The notes below the pieces were generated by a model, which worked only from the letters and a program-made list of their open reading frames with translations, did no database searches and was not told the DNA's origin. DNA of 64,000 nt from Rhodamnia argentea (Eukaryota > Streptophyta > Magnoliopsida > Myrtales > Myrtaceae): assembly GCF_020921035.1 (NCBI RefSeq), contig NC_063155.1, positions 30,373,294 through 30,437,293 of the forward strand, given 5' to 3'. A program made the position numbers and the translations under genes. Shown here piece after piece: positions 36,765 through 49,400 of the stretch; positions within the stretch are counted from its first letter, which is position 1; every line of letters starts with the position of its first letter.

Positions 36765-36983
36765 ATGAACAACCAAGGCCTGGAGTCCCCCAAGCGATCG
36801 AACCAGCGCCTCCCTCCCAGGCGTGGTCAGATCAAGATCAAGATATTAGCGAGCTTAATCAAGTTGGCGAGGGGCAGCGCGTCGACGGCCGCTGCGGCCG
36901 GAGAGAAGCAGAGGGAAGATGGTGGTCTCGTGAGTGCGAGCTCCGGAACCCCGCCCCCGAGCGGGTACAATTCGGACTCGTAG
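36765..36983 (+). CDS. Small plant protein of unknown function, paralog of the 24504 gene
   Basis: A single exon of 72 residues: MNNQGLESPKRSNQ, then LPPRRGQIKIKILASLIKLA, an Ala/Ser/Gly linker, and PPPSGYNSDS at the end. The two end motifs match the 24504 protein in order and spacing while the linker does not, which is the pattern of a conserved two-motif peptide. An in-frame ATG at 36624 would add 47 Ser-rich residues. I prefer 36765 because the paralog also begins shortly before the RGQIK motif. No signal peptide or membrane helix. Function unknown; the basic RGQIK patch and the phosphorylatable SGYNSD tail are only visible features. Confidence 0.75.
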   Translation: MNNQGLESPKRSNQRLPPRRGQIKIKILASLIKLARGSASTAAAAGEKQREDGGLVSASSGTPPPSGYNSDS

Positions 36984-38270
36984 CGGAGAGATTCGTGTCT
37001 CCGAGTTGAGCTGATGATGTAGATGTGCAGATGGGTAGAGAACAGGACCGAGATTGCAAGAACTGCTCGTTCTTTCCTGTGGTATCTATATTTGATTAAT
37101 TAGTTTATTTTTTTTTTCTCCTGTTTTCGGTCGGAACTCCGAGTTTGGGGAATCGATTCGAATTGGGTCTTGTGGGTTGAGGGAGTCGGGGGGTTGTATA
37201 CAGGAGAATAACTCGGATTGGCGGTGTACCTTACTAGTACCACCTTGTACAGCATTCGGGTTCGGATTGAATATAGTGTGCGATACTCGACTTACGACCA
37301 TCCTGTAATTGCGTCGTCCCGCTCTGTTCCTCTTCTGCGTGACTTGCCCTGTTTTCTCGTCTTTCACTTCCCGGTTCAATTTCTGCTGCCGGCGGCGAAA
37401 TCGCTTCAGGTTAGACGGACCTGACTGGGTTTTGAGCGCTCCGAATACTTCTGAACCTTGAAGTGAATGGGCGATGATTACCATCTTTTTCGCCTGTTTG
37501 CAGCTCTTCTTTTGCCCTGTTCCTTTCAGTCGAGACTTGACCTGTTTTTCTAGGATTTTTGCCGGTTAATCTAACCATTTCCATTTCACTGCATCACGGC
37601 GACTTAATTCAGAGAACGTCAAAGGCTTAAATGGAAGACGGGTAACGAAGCTTGCTCTTTTTATGGTGGAAAACCGATCCTCGTTCACCAGAACACTGAA
37701 AAGAAATAAAGGAAGTACTTTATGGTACTTTGCCTCTGATTATTGGGGATTCCTGTGCTAGTTTCTCTTTCCGGGTCTCGCTGCTTTCCAGCTTTGTTGA
37801 TGGATTCTGTTTTGAGGTCTAAAGCTACTGTGCTAATTTTAGTCCTTTTAGACTTTTGATGACCCGTCACTATTTGATTACCAATTAAGGTTCCCAGAGT
37901 AATAATGGCAGAGAATTCTGCTCCACATACCGTTATCAACACCTTGCTCGTTTATTGAAACGAAGCAGCATTCATCATTCCTTAATACTGTTCCTCAAAT
38001 GGGAGTTGCTATTAAAAAGCACAGACTCGTTAAGGAGTTGGGAATTTCTTTGATATTTCGGAGTGAAACATTAAAGAACTCGTCGAGGAAAATCTTTTCG
38101 TGCATCGATCTTTGTGATCAACATGTTGCCAACGAGTGCGAATTCTAATTGTCTGTCTGGATATAGGTCAGTCACCTAATTATCTCTTCATGTGAATAAA
38201 AGAGCGAGCGAAAAGTTACCTCCAAAGGCAAATATTGATGAGCACAAAAAGTATTAATGCTTTTTTTTCC
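36984..38270. other. 3' flank and spacer, no gene seen
   Basis: The first few hundred bases after 36983 are probably 3' UTR of the small gene. The remainder has short open frames without recognisable content. Confidence 0.5.
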
Positions 38271-38274
38271 TCCT

Positions 38275-38470
38275 CCCGAGACAAGAAAAATGGTTGTTTC
38301 CCACTACGTGACTTTCAATGAGAATCATTTTCACTTTAGCACTTTACCGTCATCTGCTATGCCGCCTTCTCCTGGTATACCACGGTGTACTCCACCTAAG
38401 GAACATGCGGATGCGTCAAATGATTTTGGACATTCAACAAGTCCAACTCACTTTTTTGGCACAAGTGCGG
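38275..38470 (+). pseudogene. Ty1/copia polyprotein scrap (integrase to RT linker)
   Basis: The translation contains KMVVSHYVTFNENHFHF followed by STLPSSAMPPSP and a Ser/Pro/His-rich stretch. Copia polyproteins carry a KVYVSRHVTFNE-like strand followed by a Pro/Ser-rich linker between integrase and reverse transcriptase. Only about 65 codons survive, with no LTR or catalytic motif nearby, so this is an isolated remnant. Confidence 0.55.
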
Positions 38471-38484
38471 TACGAAATAATTAG

Positions 38485-40690
38485 ATGAAAATGAAATCAC
38501 TGACTCATCTTGAATTCAACGTAATCCAACTGTGCCATCAACCAATTCAACTGATTATTATTTTGCATCCACTTAGCCGATCATCATTTTCATTAGATTT
38601 TGCCAATGTCGCTACTAATGTGTATACCCATATAAGCAAACGTGGATTCGTGATCGAGTTATACTCTCATATCAAATGCTAGTCGGATCTAACCGACCGG
38701 AAGAATTCAATTGATTCGATTCGAATGGTACAACCACATTAAGTTAAACCAGATAAAAGTTCAATAACTAAATTAAACATCGACGAAGCACGCATAAAAT
38801 TGCCCTTACAAAACATTTCCTGTCGAGTCTCGAGGAAAATGAAATGAGATACAGATTAGACTCAATTTTTACCATCGATGACGTACATTCTCAAATAAAG
38901 GAAACAGGACGAGGGCTATGTTTGTCCACTTCCTTGTTCGACATTTGTCCGACTTTTGTTTTCTTCACTGTTCCCAGATCAAATCACCATTTTCTTGTTG
39001 TGTTCTTCTTCATTCCCTTTACAACCTAAAATTGTCGTCTTCGATAATCAACTCCCCAGCCAGTCGAGATCATAATATTGTTTTTTTATTCATTTATTTA
39101 TTAATCTTCAGACAAAAACTTTCATTGATTTTTGTAATGTATAGCATCGGTGTAAATTTCCCAGCGGCGATGTTTGCCCCCGAAAAATCCAAATCGAAGG
39201 AAGCAACATGCCTCCCCCTAGAATACTTCGGCGTCCTATCATTCCATTTGCTTTCCGTGACATATTGGGGACAATTCCCTAAAGCCCGAGATGGTCACGT
39301 CCGTCCGATGAGAAGCAGTCTCCTTTTCAAGCCATCGGAATCGTCGTGGCGACTAGCGAGTGGCCGGCGACGGACTCGAGAGTCCACGAGGTTGAAAGAG
39401 AGAGAAAAAGGGGTTTTTAAAAAAAAAAATGATGCGACGGCAAATCAAATCAGAGGGAATTAGAATTCCTAACGGACACGATAATGGCCGACAACGACGA
39501 GACAGTGGAGTTGTTTTTTCCACGTTGTCTTTGAATTTCGGACCCTGCCTCACCGTGCTAATGCTTCTAGTCTTAGATGCTCATGGCGCTTCTTGTTTTC
39601 AGCGTTGGTCGTAGCCCAATTGCTTCCCCATTAAGCAAAAAGTTCTTTTGCCATCGGTCTAGGCCTTCTTTCTAAGAGCACGATTCTACTTCAAGCGCTT
39701 GATTCCATCGTTCTGATTAGTTGGCGACAGGCTGTTTTTTATTATTTTTTTACATTGTTTGGACATGGATCACGTGACCATAAGAGAGATTTAGATAAGA
39801 TAAACCAACAGGACATTGAGATTAGAAGTTTCGATCAGTTCATCTAATATAGACAGGTACTACAAGTTTAGGAGGGTCAAGAACATTTTCCGATGTTTTT
39901 AGACCACTCAGAAAGAGAGGTGTTACGGTATGCTCTATATCAAAACCCCGTTACAATAATTGATTGCGTGGGTCCACAACGAGATTTACCTGATTAATGA
40001 TTGAAGCCATATTGGTTCACATATCTTTATGGAGCATGCAATAATTTCTTGTTTCACGCCGGATTGTTTTTCTTGGCCCTTCGCCCGAAATCTTATCCCA
40101 TTAGACCGTGAGAACCGTCAAACACATGTTAGAGCCATGGTGCCGGAGGCGCTCGATATGTCAGTTCTTCACGTCCATTTGGTCGTGTTAAGAGCAACAT
40201 ATTGCAATCTATTCGAGGGAACGTGACCTTAAATTAGTTGGAGGCCAAAGCATGAAAAGGGGTAAAAACAGACAAGGCGACTTTGTTCTGTAGTCAGGGC
40301 GTGCCTAAAAATTTGTGGAAGTATTTGCGCAACTCGTTTGAATTACGCTCAAAGGAAATAGGAAAAAAAAAAAAGCGGAGAACATTAGAAAAGAACAAAA
40401 CGAATAAAGAAAAGAAAAGCCCAAAAATATTCACCGGAACGAAATCCAGCGTAAGAGCTGAGCTCGGATCCGAAGGAAAGGACGATCCATCGTCGAGGCC
40501 CGCCCGTCATTTCAACGGGCCTAATTCGCGGCTCCTGAACATCGAACACGAAGACTCTGAGCAATTGGGCCACTCTCTCTCTCTCTCTCGATCGATCGAG
40601 TCTGGACAGTCGAAGCTCGCTCTGTTCTTCTCGGAGCTTCATTGTCAGTGGTTCGAGCTCTCCAATCTCCCGAAGCGATTCGCTGCGACC
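38485..40690. other. Intergenic, then leader of the HAD hydrolase gene
   Basis: No gene was recognised from 38485 to about 40250. Frames such as 38918-39463 and 40029-40226 have no known domain. The 300-400 bases before 40696, including a short CT tract (about 40573-40588), are the likely promoter and 5' UTR of the next gene. Confidence 0.5.
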
Positions 40691-40695
40691 AGAAA

Positions 40696-43600
40696 ATGAG
40701 GCACCGGCTTTTTAGAGTCGCCTCGCACAGTCGCAGCAGGAAGCAACTGCCTCTGCTCGTCTCGCGCTCATTCTCGCCACTTAGCTCGCAATCGGATCGG
40801 TGTGTTCGGCCATGCTTTGGCGCTTGTGATTGCTGATATCTTTTCTTCTCTTTTCGTCCGTGATCGAATCGGCGATCGTGGTTTCACTGCAGGCCTCCGT
40901 TTGGCATTGCCTTCGACATCGACGGCGTGGTTCTCCTCGGCGATACTCCCATCGGCGGTTCTCCGCGCGCGCTCAGGAGATTATACGATGATTCTGGTGA
41001 GCTATCGCTACCGCTTGCTGATATACCTGCGAGGCTTATGTCATGCTGGTGATGTTGCTGTTTGACGTGTTTTCCAATGTTTACGCTGCGAATGCATGTT
41101 TTTTTCGGTGATTGCTGCCGAATTTTCTGATGGAATATGAGGGCGGTGGATATCGAGGATTCGTATCTGCTATTTGGGAACCAGCTATCACTTACTTTCT
41201 GTTCTACATTTTTTCAGGAAAGTTGAAGATACCTTTCGTGTTCTTAACAAATGGTGAGTGTTCGTGATTGGTAAACTTCAATAGGTCCTAGTACTTGCTC
41301 TAATGTGTTAGTAACTTTTACTATTACGTTCCTTGCTTTCGATATGTGTTAGCGAAGGTGACCATTCTATAGAACCATCATCAGCAATTGCCATGATATG
41401 ATGTTCAAACTAAAGTTTTCGAGTTGCAGGCTGGACATCATATTCGTATTGTGGTTGATTATTCATTTATCAGCAAAATTTGGTATTTTAAAGATCCAAT
41501 GGTAATCTTCTCAATGATTTTGCGAGTGCTGCTATCTTATGTTTAAATCATTCAAGCAATTTGATCTGTGACACAATTTGAGATGCCCTTACCTATTATT
41601 TTTCAATATGTTACTCGCTCGAAATAAGAGATTTCGCATGTTAATTCTTAAAGAAGTGACGTTTACTTTCTACTGCACGCGGCTAATACAAATGGCTGAT
41701 GCAGGAGGTGGCTTTTCTGAATCCAAAAGAGCCCAGGACTTAGGTCAACTATTAGGAGTCAACATTTTACCTTCACAGGTAGTTTGTCTCGTGTGTTACG
41801 ACATCTTCTTGACCTCACGATTCTGCTTGTTATAAGGTCCAGAATTACTGTGTTTCCTTTGTCTCTCATATTTTGACCACGATACTTTGCAGGTCATACA
41901 AGGCCACACACCTTTTAAACAACTGGTGAATAGGTATGGATTTGTTGGATTGTCTCCATGACCAATTTCCGACGAGAAATGCGGCATGCTAATGTAAATC
42001 AGAACCGAGCATTTTCTATAGCATTTACTTTTTTCATGTATCTCAACCATGATTAGGAAAATCTATGATCACACAATAGAACATTGTGTTTGTGTATTAT
42101 TAGTTTAATAAAAATTCCCATGTAAAAGTATGAGCACACAAATTAGTAGGTTCCAAACTGTGCAAATAGATTTTATTGAATGTACATAAATTTTGTATGT
42201 GAATATCAGAGAACATGTCTCATTTCTTCATCTCACGTGCTTTGTTCTTGGAAACAAGGGAAATGCACTGCCTATACTATATTATTTGAATAGAAAGACA
42301 CACAGGAGTGCCAATGCATGTTCTAACTATAAAAGAATTCTGCATAGGCTCCTCTATTTTACTCACGAATATGCTTCTCTATTTTATTCGTTTGTTTCCT
42401 AATTGAGGTTTTTGCACAGATTTGAGAACGAACTTGTCGTTGCTGTAGGCAAAGGAGAACCTGCTGCTGTGATGTCTGAATATGGATACAAGTAAATATT
42501 TTGACCACTTCTCTAGGTTTGCGAATGTACCCGGCAATGTCTCAATTGCTTGTGCATGCAGGTGTGTGGGTGGGGGGCTGGGGGGAAGAGAGAGGCTATA
42601 GGGATGAATACATTTCTTTAATAAAACTGATATTGACGGATATTACTATAATGTCTATGTAATACATAGGAGCAAGCATAGTCAATAAAAATCACTCAAG
42701 TTCTCAGGGACTTGATTAATCACAGAGGAGTCCTCTCCATAAATCATCAGTTGCCTGTGTTCAGTACTGTCACCTGCACTGAGAACTCCAATAACTTGAT
42801 TCTCTCTCTCTCTCTTTTTCTCCAGTTGACCCTCTTTCTGCTTATATCTTTTCTATGCAGAAACGTTCTGTCAATTGATGAGTACACTAGCTACTTCGAT
42901 GCCATTGATCCACTGGCACCGTACAAGAAATGGACAACTAAGCCAGACATTGACCAGAATAGCACTTCTAAGGAGACGGCGAAGAGAAAAATTTCTGTAC
43001 AAACACAGAGAGTTCAGGCAGCATTCATAGTCAGTGATCCTGTTGACTGGAGCAGAGATATTCAGGTCGTGACCACTGTAATGGATCTTGTCCTTTCTTA
43101 GATTATCTAATTCGGCTGTTGAGTCCATAGTGGGCTTTTACTAATGCAAGTTCTAAATCTTTGAACTGATTATCAAGAGACTAGGCTTTGCTTGTTTGTT
43201 CAGTAAGTGCTCTGCAACTTTAGTCGTCATCTTTTTAGAATTCTAGTGGGCGCTGAAATATAGTCTGAAATAAGTAATAAATGGAGTGTTATCATTTAGC
43301 TATCTGTCTGTGTACAATAAAATAATTCCGTGATACCCAAGTTTGGGTTTAGGTGCTCTGTGACATATTGAGAACTGGAGGGCTTCCTGGAAGGGAGTCT
43401 GGAAAACAACCTCTCCTGTTTTTTGCAAATGATGACCTCGAATACCAGGTAAGCTATGCCATTTGTGTTACTAGCTGCAATCTTGAGTTTTTGAAGCCTT
43501 AGTGGAACTAAAGACTGGCTGATGACTAGCTGACAAAGTGTAAAGGCAGGCCACTTTTCCTGCTGAACGTCTGGGTATGGGAGCTTTCAGGATTGCGTTA

Positions 43601-45728
43601 GAAGCAATCTATAATAGGTAAGATAGTGAGGTTTCAGCTTCTCAATGTTTCGTTCTGCATTGATTTGATCTAAATATTCTCGACAGAAAAATTAAAGAGT
43701 GGCCTATAAGATCCTTATGTAGGCCTCTTTTGACTCCCTGCAGCATAGCGACATGCATTAATCTTCAATCTTATGTTGTGCATTGTTTACTTGTCCCTGT
43801 TCTGCAGAATAAATCCCATTCCACTGGCATATACATCATATGGGAAGCCAAATCCGTTTGTCTATGCAAATGCTGAGGCCATAGCTGAGACCTTGTTAAG
43901 GAATCTTATGCTGCTTAACAAATACGGGGAGAATTCTATAAACCATAGACTTGGTTGGTTCAAAACACTATACATGATAGGAGATAATCCAAAAATCGAC
44001 ATTAGAGGCGCACAACGGGTATATTTGATACTAAAAATCGTACTTTATCATATCAGTAATTTTATTTCAGAACATCATTACCTATACTGCTAACAACCCC
44101 TTCAGGCAGGAGATCGTTGGTTTTCCATATTAACAAGGACAGGGGTATTCAAGGGAAAAGACAATCATTCAGAGTTCCCTGCAGACTTGGTAGGTAGTTG
44201 TACTCTTAATCAAAATTCAGACATCTCTCTATCTCTTTTCTCTCCTCGTATGTAACAATGTATGTTCGGGCAAGTTGATGATAGTTTCCTAAGTACGCGG
44301 ATTGTGTGCATTCCAGCATGTCCACTTCTTTGGTTTAGAGATTTTATATCTGTGATGCTAGTGGAAAGTCATGGTGGAGACTGCAAATCTTTGATTCCAC
44401 CAGGAAAGGATTCGGGAGTACACCATGTAATCACTTAGTCCTTGTTTGGCTCGCCTTGGAGTAAAAAACAGGAAATGGAATCCCATTGCAACTCATCTTT
44501 GGATGGATTTATGATCGCAGAATCAAAGTGCCTAGGTAAAGGAATTCTCCGAAAAATGCAGAATTGGATTGCTCAGGTAGAGGTGGGACTGGAATTCCTA
44601 GAAAAGAAAAATATTCGTGATCCCAATCCACTCATTTGTCTGCGCTTCATCATCTTCAAATCCTACAAACCAGACCTCTCTGTCTCTGTCTCTCTCTCCC
44701 TCTCTCTCCCCATTCATCATCTTCAAATCCTTGTCACGTGAATTTCACCTGCCTCTTGATTCCATAGACCTCACATTCCTCTACTAGGTGAAATCATTTC
44801 TCTCTCGACATTGTGAAACTTGTTTGGATTCTTTATGGAGACGTCAGCTATGAGCATCACATTGGCTTGGGTGGGGACATAAAATTCCGTCTACAAACTC
44901 GGCTCAGCTGCTTACTCCATTTGTTCTCGTGATTGGGTCTTTGACTCAAAACACAACGAGGATATAAGAATATCACAATTGCTTGAGGTAACTGCTGGTG
45001 TAGTAGTTTGAAGTTACATGGGAATGGCCTTCATCGCTGCAGATTTTGTGTGAAATGCTTGACATGTGACATTTTGACGAGTTGTATATAATGGGTGTGC
45101 CAAAATGCTTGTGTGAACTGTAATATCGCTTAGAGGACAATAATCAGGAAATTGCTGAGGGATCTGATGTGTTTCTTCATTCTGTTTCCATCCCTAGTTT
45201 TTCGTTATCTGCTTTGTATATGTTGATAGGAGACGTATTCCATTTCTTACGTGCTTTTACGTCATTTTGCAACTCCCATTGGAGATTTCTTTCTTCATTA
45301 ATAATTTGAAACCAAACAATTAAAAAAACACAAAGAATCCCACTTCGAGGAATTTGATTGTCTAGATTAGGATTCCTTTTCATGATTCCATGGCCATGAA
45401 CTCAAGTGTTGGAGGTGTCAGCCTGGATAATCCTCCCATACTTATGTACCTTGATTTGCTATGCTCTGGGTGATGTGGGAATTCCAACTTGGTTGGATGA
45501 AACGTGTCTGAGCGAACCCTTTCCCTCTACAGCCTAGCAAAATGTCAGTATTTCAAAACCGTGCATAACTGAAAGCCATTTTGTGGGGAATTTGTCTTCT
45601 CTCTAAATTTTCGAATGAGTGCGAAATTATCTCATCCTAGTTGAACTCTTATATGTTTACCTATGCAGGTGGTGGATACTGTTGAGGACGCTGTCGACTT
45701 CATCTTGAGAAAGGAATGCCGTTCTTGA
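40696..45728 (+). CDS. HAD-superfamily IIA hydrolase, HDHD5/CECR5-like, probably mitochondrial
   Basis: Twelve exons give 384 residues: 40696-40799, 40893-40996, 41218-41253, 41705-41778, 41893-41933, 42420-42491, 42861-43065, 43353-43448, 43550-43617, 43808-44018, 44106-44189 and 45669-45728. The N-terminus MRHRLFRVASHSRSRKQ is Arg/Ser-rich without acids, typical of a mitochondrial presequence. HAD motif I is FDIDGVVLLGDTP (nucleophile Asp in DIDG). Motif II is VFLTNGG. The motif III lysine lies in YTSYGKPNPFVY. Motif IV is MIGDNPKIDIRGA. The large insert between motifs II and III is the class IIA cap. Relatives include yeast YKR070W and human HDHD5; their physiological substrate is not established, so only phosphatase-type hydrolysis is inferred. 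The gene is convergent with the reductase at 46462, about 730 bases apart. Intron 11 (1.48 kb) is the longest. Confidence 0.92.
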
Positions 45729-46179
45729 CATTGCCTAGATGAAAAGATGCCTTTTCTTTCTGTGGTACCTCAAGGATCGTCAATTCTTTGGAAGCTGATA
45801 CAATCTTTCCATCTCGTGTTTTCCCTATCTTAAAAAAGTAATTGCCATTTGCTAGTCGTTTATGTATTATTTTGCTTATGGTGTTTCATGTAGACGTTCC
45901 CCAAAGGCGGTCACCATGCCCTTTTGGATAAGGTAGAATCAAATTAAACAATCCATGGTTCTTCTTGCGCTTTTCTCAGCGCATCCGATCTTGATGACGT
46001 ACTTGACTTTCGGAAATGTCCCAAAATTCCTTCTTACATGTGTATGAGTATTAAAATTGACAAATCTGAAAACTTTACGGACTCTTCTAATCAAATGGGA
46101 CCGATTTGGATCTCCAAATTCAGCCATAGTAGACGGACCTCATGTTTTGGCAGAGCATGGGATTAGTTTTATATTGGAC

Positions 46180-46420
46180 GGTATGATGCAAAACAAATTC
46201 AGAATGGATAATGCTGATGCAAGACAAATTCAGAATGGAATGGAAAATGCTGAAATAAGCAGGAAAAGAAAAGGGGACCTCTAAAGAACAGCATGACATG
46301 ATGGGAAAGATGCATAAATATGTGTCCGGTTGAACATGCGCATCGGAACTTCAGAACAAACTGATCGTCTGAAGCATATGAATTTCAGAACAAACTAATC
46401 GTCTGAAGCATTTGACGCAT
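46180..46420. repeat. Two small tandem duplications between convergent genes
   Basis: acaaattcagaatgga recurs near 46193 and 46225 with flanking aatgctgat or aatgctgaa. ttcagaacaaact(g/a)atcgtctgaagcat occurs at about 46350 and 46384. Both are short, non-coding duplications in the 3' intergenic gap. Confidence 0.75.
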
Positions 46421-46461
46421 AACTATTCCAATTTTTTGCCTCCCCAAAATATTCAGTTGCC

Positions 46462-49400
46462 TTAGAACTTTAGGACTTGCTTGGGATGGCTTCCAAGTTT
46501 TCCAAGTGATTTGTCCAGTGCAATGTGGAAATCACTAAAAGGAACCAGTTCCATCCTGCAGTTTTGGGGAAATTCATGCATCCACAATCCAAATACACTA
46601 TCTTGAAGATAAATAATGTTGATAGATACGTAAAAGATGTGGAGACCTAAATATGGGAATTTGAGTAGTGGTTACGGAAGACATACTCGTATTTTAACTT
46701 CCCACCACGCACTAGTCCCAGCAAGTGATCTATCATTCTTCTGGACTCTCCTACATCATTTGAACTCATCCATTTATGCAGCCAAAATCCCCTCAAAGCA
46801 AGATCCTGCAAATCACAACAACCATTACCGTACAGTCCAGCCGTGTGCCACAATTTAGGAATTAATTTTGGAAGTCAGCAATACTGGCTGTTCAATCGAA
46901 CTGCAGCATTTCGACCCAAAAAAAAAAATAATAATAATCGAACTGCAGCATGACACATCACAGTGAAATCGATTAGGACACAATAGTAGAACCATTGCTT
47001 CTATGCCCTCCTCTTTACTCTAGATCTTACTAAAACACCTCCTATGGATACAAGTTTCTCTTTCAATGTTCAGCACCTACTGCATGCTTAAAGATGCCTG
47101 AGCTGTGCCACAATTACTATTTTGGACTAGGGGATCAAGTGACATGGAGTCTTAGGCCCTAAGAAATTCAAGTGGATGATCTCTCGATTACATGAGCATG
47201 ATTTTGGGGATCAAGTGACATTGATTCTTAGGCCCTAAGAAATTCGTGCGATGATCTCTTGATTGCATGAGCACAATTTTCTCACAGATGCATAGTTCGC
47301 TTCGTTTCTAGCAAATGAACTACAAAAAGGAGAACAGATAATTTTTCTTAACAGGTAATTACATTTTTCCCCCAGTTCTCATGGTTAGCCATATACTTCA
47401 AATTTGGTTGCGTCAAATACTGAAATTGAGATTTTTGGCCCAATTTAGACAAAAATATTAATATAGGGGCTTGACCGAGACCGAAACATAGACAAGTCAA
47501 ATTATAAGGCTCGATTGCAATAACCTCGTAACCATAGACAAAAAATTTAGTTCGCCACTTCTTAATTTACCTTGAAGATAAAAGATGAAGTTGACACTGT
47601 AATTGGTTTCTTAGACATCCCACCATATGTCACCATGGTTCCTCCCTGCCTGAGAACAAAACACAATCAGCTCTCTTCAGAAAGACGAGGGAAGCACTCA
47701 ATACAAATTTAACACTTGTTGCACCTCAAAAATTTCATCACCAAGGAAGCAGCATTGCCACCAACACAGTTTAATCCAAGGGCAGGTTCTTCTAGATCAC
47801 CCTATTAGCAAGTCAATAAGATGAAAATAAAGAATTCAAGTGCCGATGGCCAAACATGGATGTGTTCCATGCATGAGGATATGGTAGAAGGGGTTAATGG
47901 ATGATACCAGTAGACTCTTGACATTTTTTACTTCTAATTGGCTCTCTGTGAACACTTCTTCGGCACCAAGTTTCTTCAACGTATCTTTTGCTTCGTCAGA
48001 GCCAGCTCTGTCACGGTAAAAATACGGTCATCAAAGCACAGTAAAACCAAAATTTAGTCACTGATAAGCAGTGCTAACTGCTGAGTCAGAAAAGTAAGAA
48101 TTCCACCAAATTCATCCTCAGATGTCATAGCATAAATTAATGAGCTGGCAGACGAGAGCCCTATTAAATTAATGTGTCAAGCACCACAAACTGTTTTCTG
48201 ACCTCTTTCATGTCTCATCACAGAATTAAAAAAAAAGGGAGGAAAATTTCACTCCAAAGGAAGTTGCAAAGCAGAGAGAGATCTCAGATATACTAAAAGG
48301 AAGTTTCCACAAGCAACCGATAAAGATGAATTACCAATGCCCCAGCAGTATGATCCAATTGTACAAGCATCAACATCTAAAACACATGATGACTGCAAAA
48401 ATAGTAGAATAACAAGTCATTTCTGATAAGCAATGCAGAAACATATCTTTTCACCTTGTCACTACAATTAACTGCCTTTGCAGCTTTGCCTTCAATAGAT
48501 TAGAAAACAAGTCCTTCTAACCCTTTCATATACATGTTTACCTAATCACAAAACCTCATCTTTATATTGGGAGATTGAAGGATGTTAGTTGATGTACCTA
48601 AACCATCCTAAAGTACTGTCTTATTTCTTGCCAATAGTAGCACCTAGCCAAAGATCATTATTTCCTGGAATCAGCGATCACACTCTGTGCTACTTCACGG
48701 TAAAAAGGGTCAGCTACAGCAACACAAGCTCTAGATCAACTTCTCCCTGTTATTTGATGCAAGAGAGCTTGATCAATAACACCACCTTCCACAAAACAAA
48801 CCCGAGATACCAGAATGCTAAATACTTTGGCACATTTTCAATTTGTGAAATGATATGCCACTGCCACAGCCAAACATAATCAACATATTCATGCATCTGG
48901 CAATTGTTCATAAATCTTAGTCCATCAGCAACGTTTATAATTAGATCAGGAAAAGGCAGAGTTGCCACAAGTCAGTCCGCAAAGAGTTCCAACTTGTCAT
49001 CACAGAGCTTAAATGTCAGATACCATTAGGGCTGTGTAAGCATCAAAAGCTACTTTAGAAGCTAAGTAGACAAGAGCTCACCACATCTAAAGCCTGCACA
49101 AAAGTTTTAATAAACAATAGTTTGACAAAAGTTATATGGAGTTAAGGTCACTAAAAGCTTCCAAAAGAGCACCTGTCCCTGATTATGTTGATGCTACGGA
49201 TGCCACGGGATTTCGCAATTTGGATGACGCATCGACCCACCATACTTGTAGCCCCATTTTGCACAATAGAATCCCCTAGTGATCACAGCTGATTAGGATG
49301 ACTTAGAATAAACTGCATATGGTGAAAGCCGGAGGACAGCTAAGAGACTCCCATACTGTCTATATACCTGGTTCCAAAGAGGTAAAGTCTTCAAGCATTC

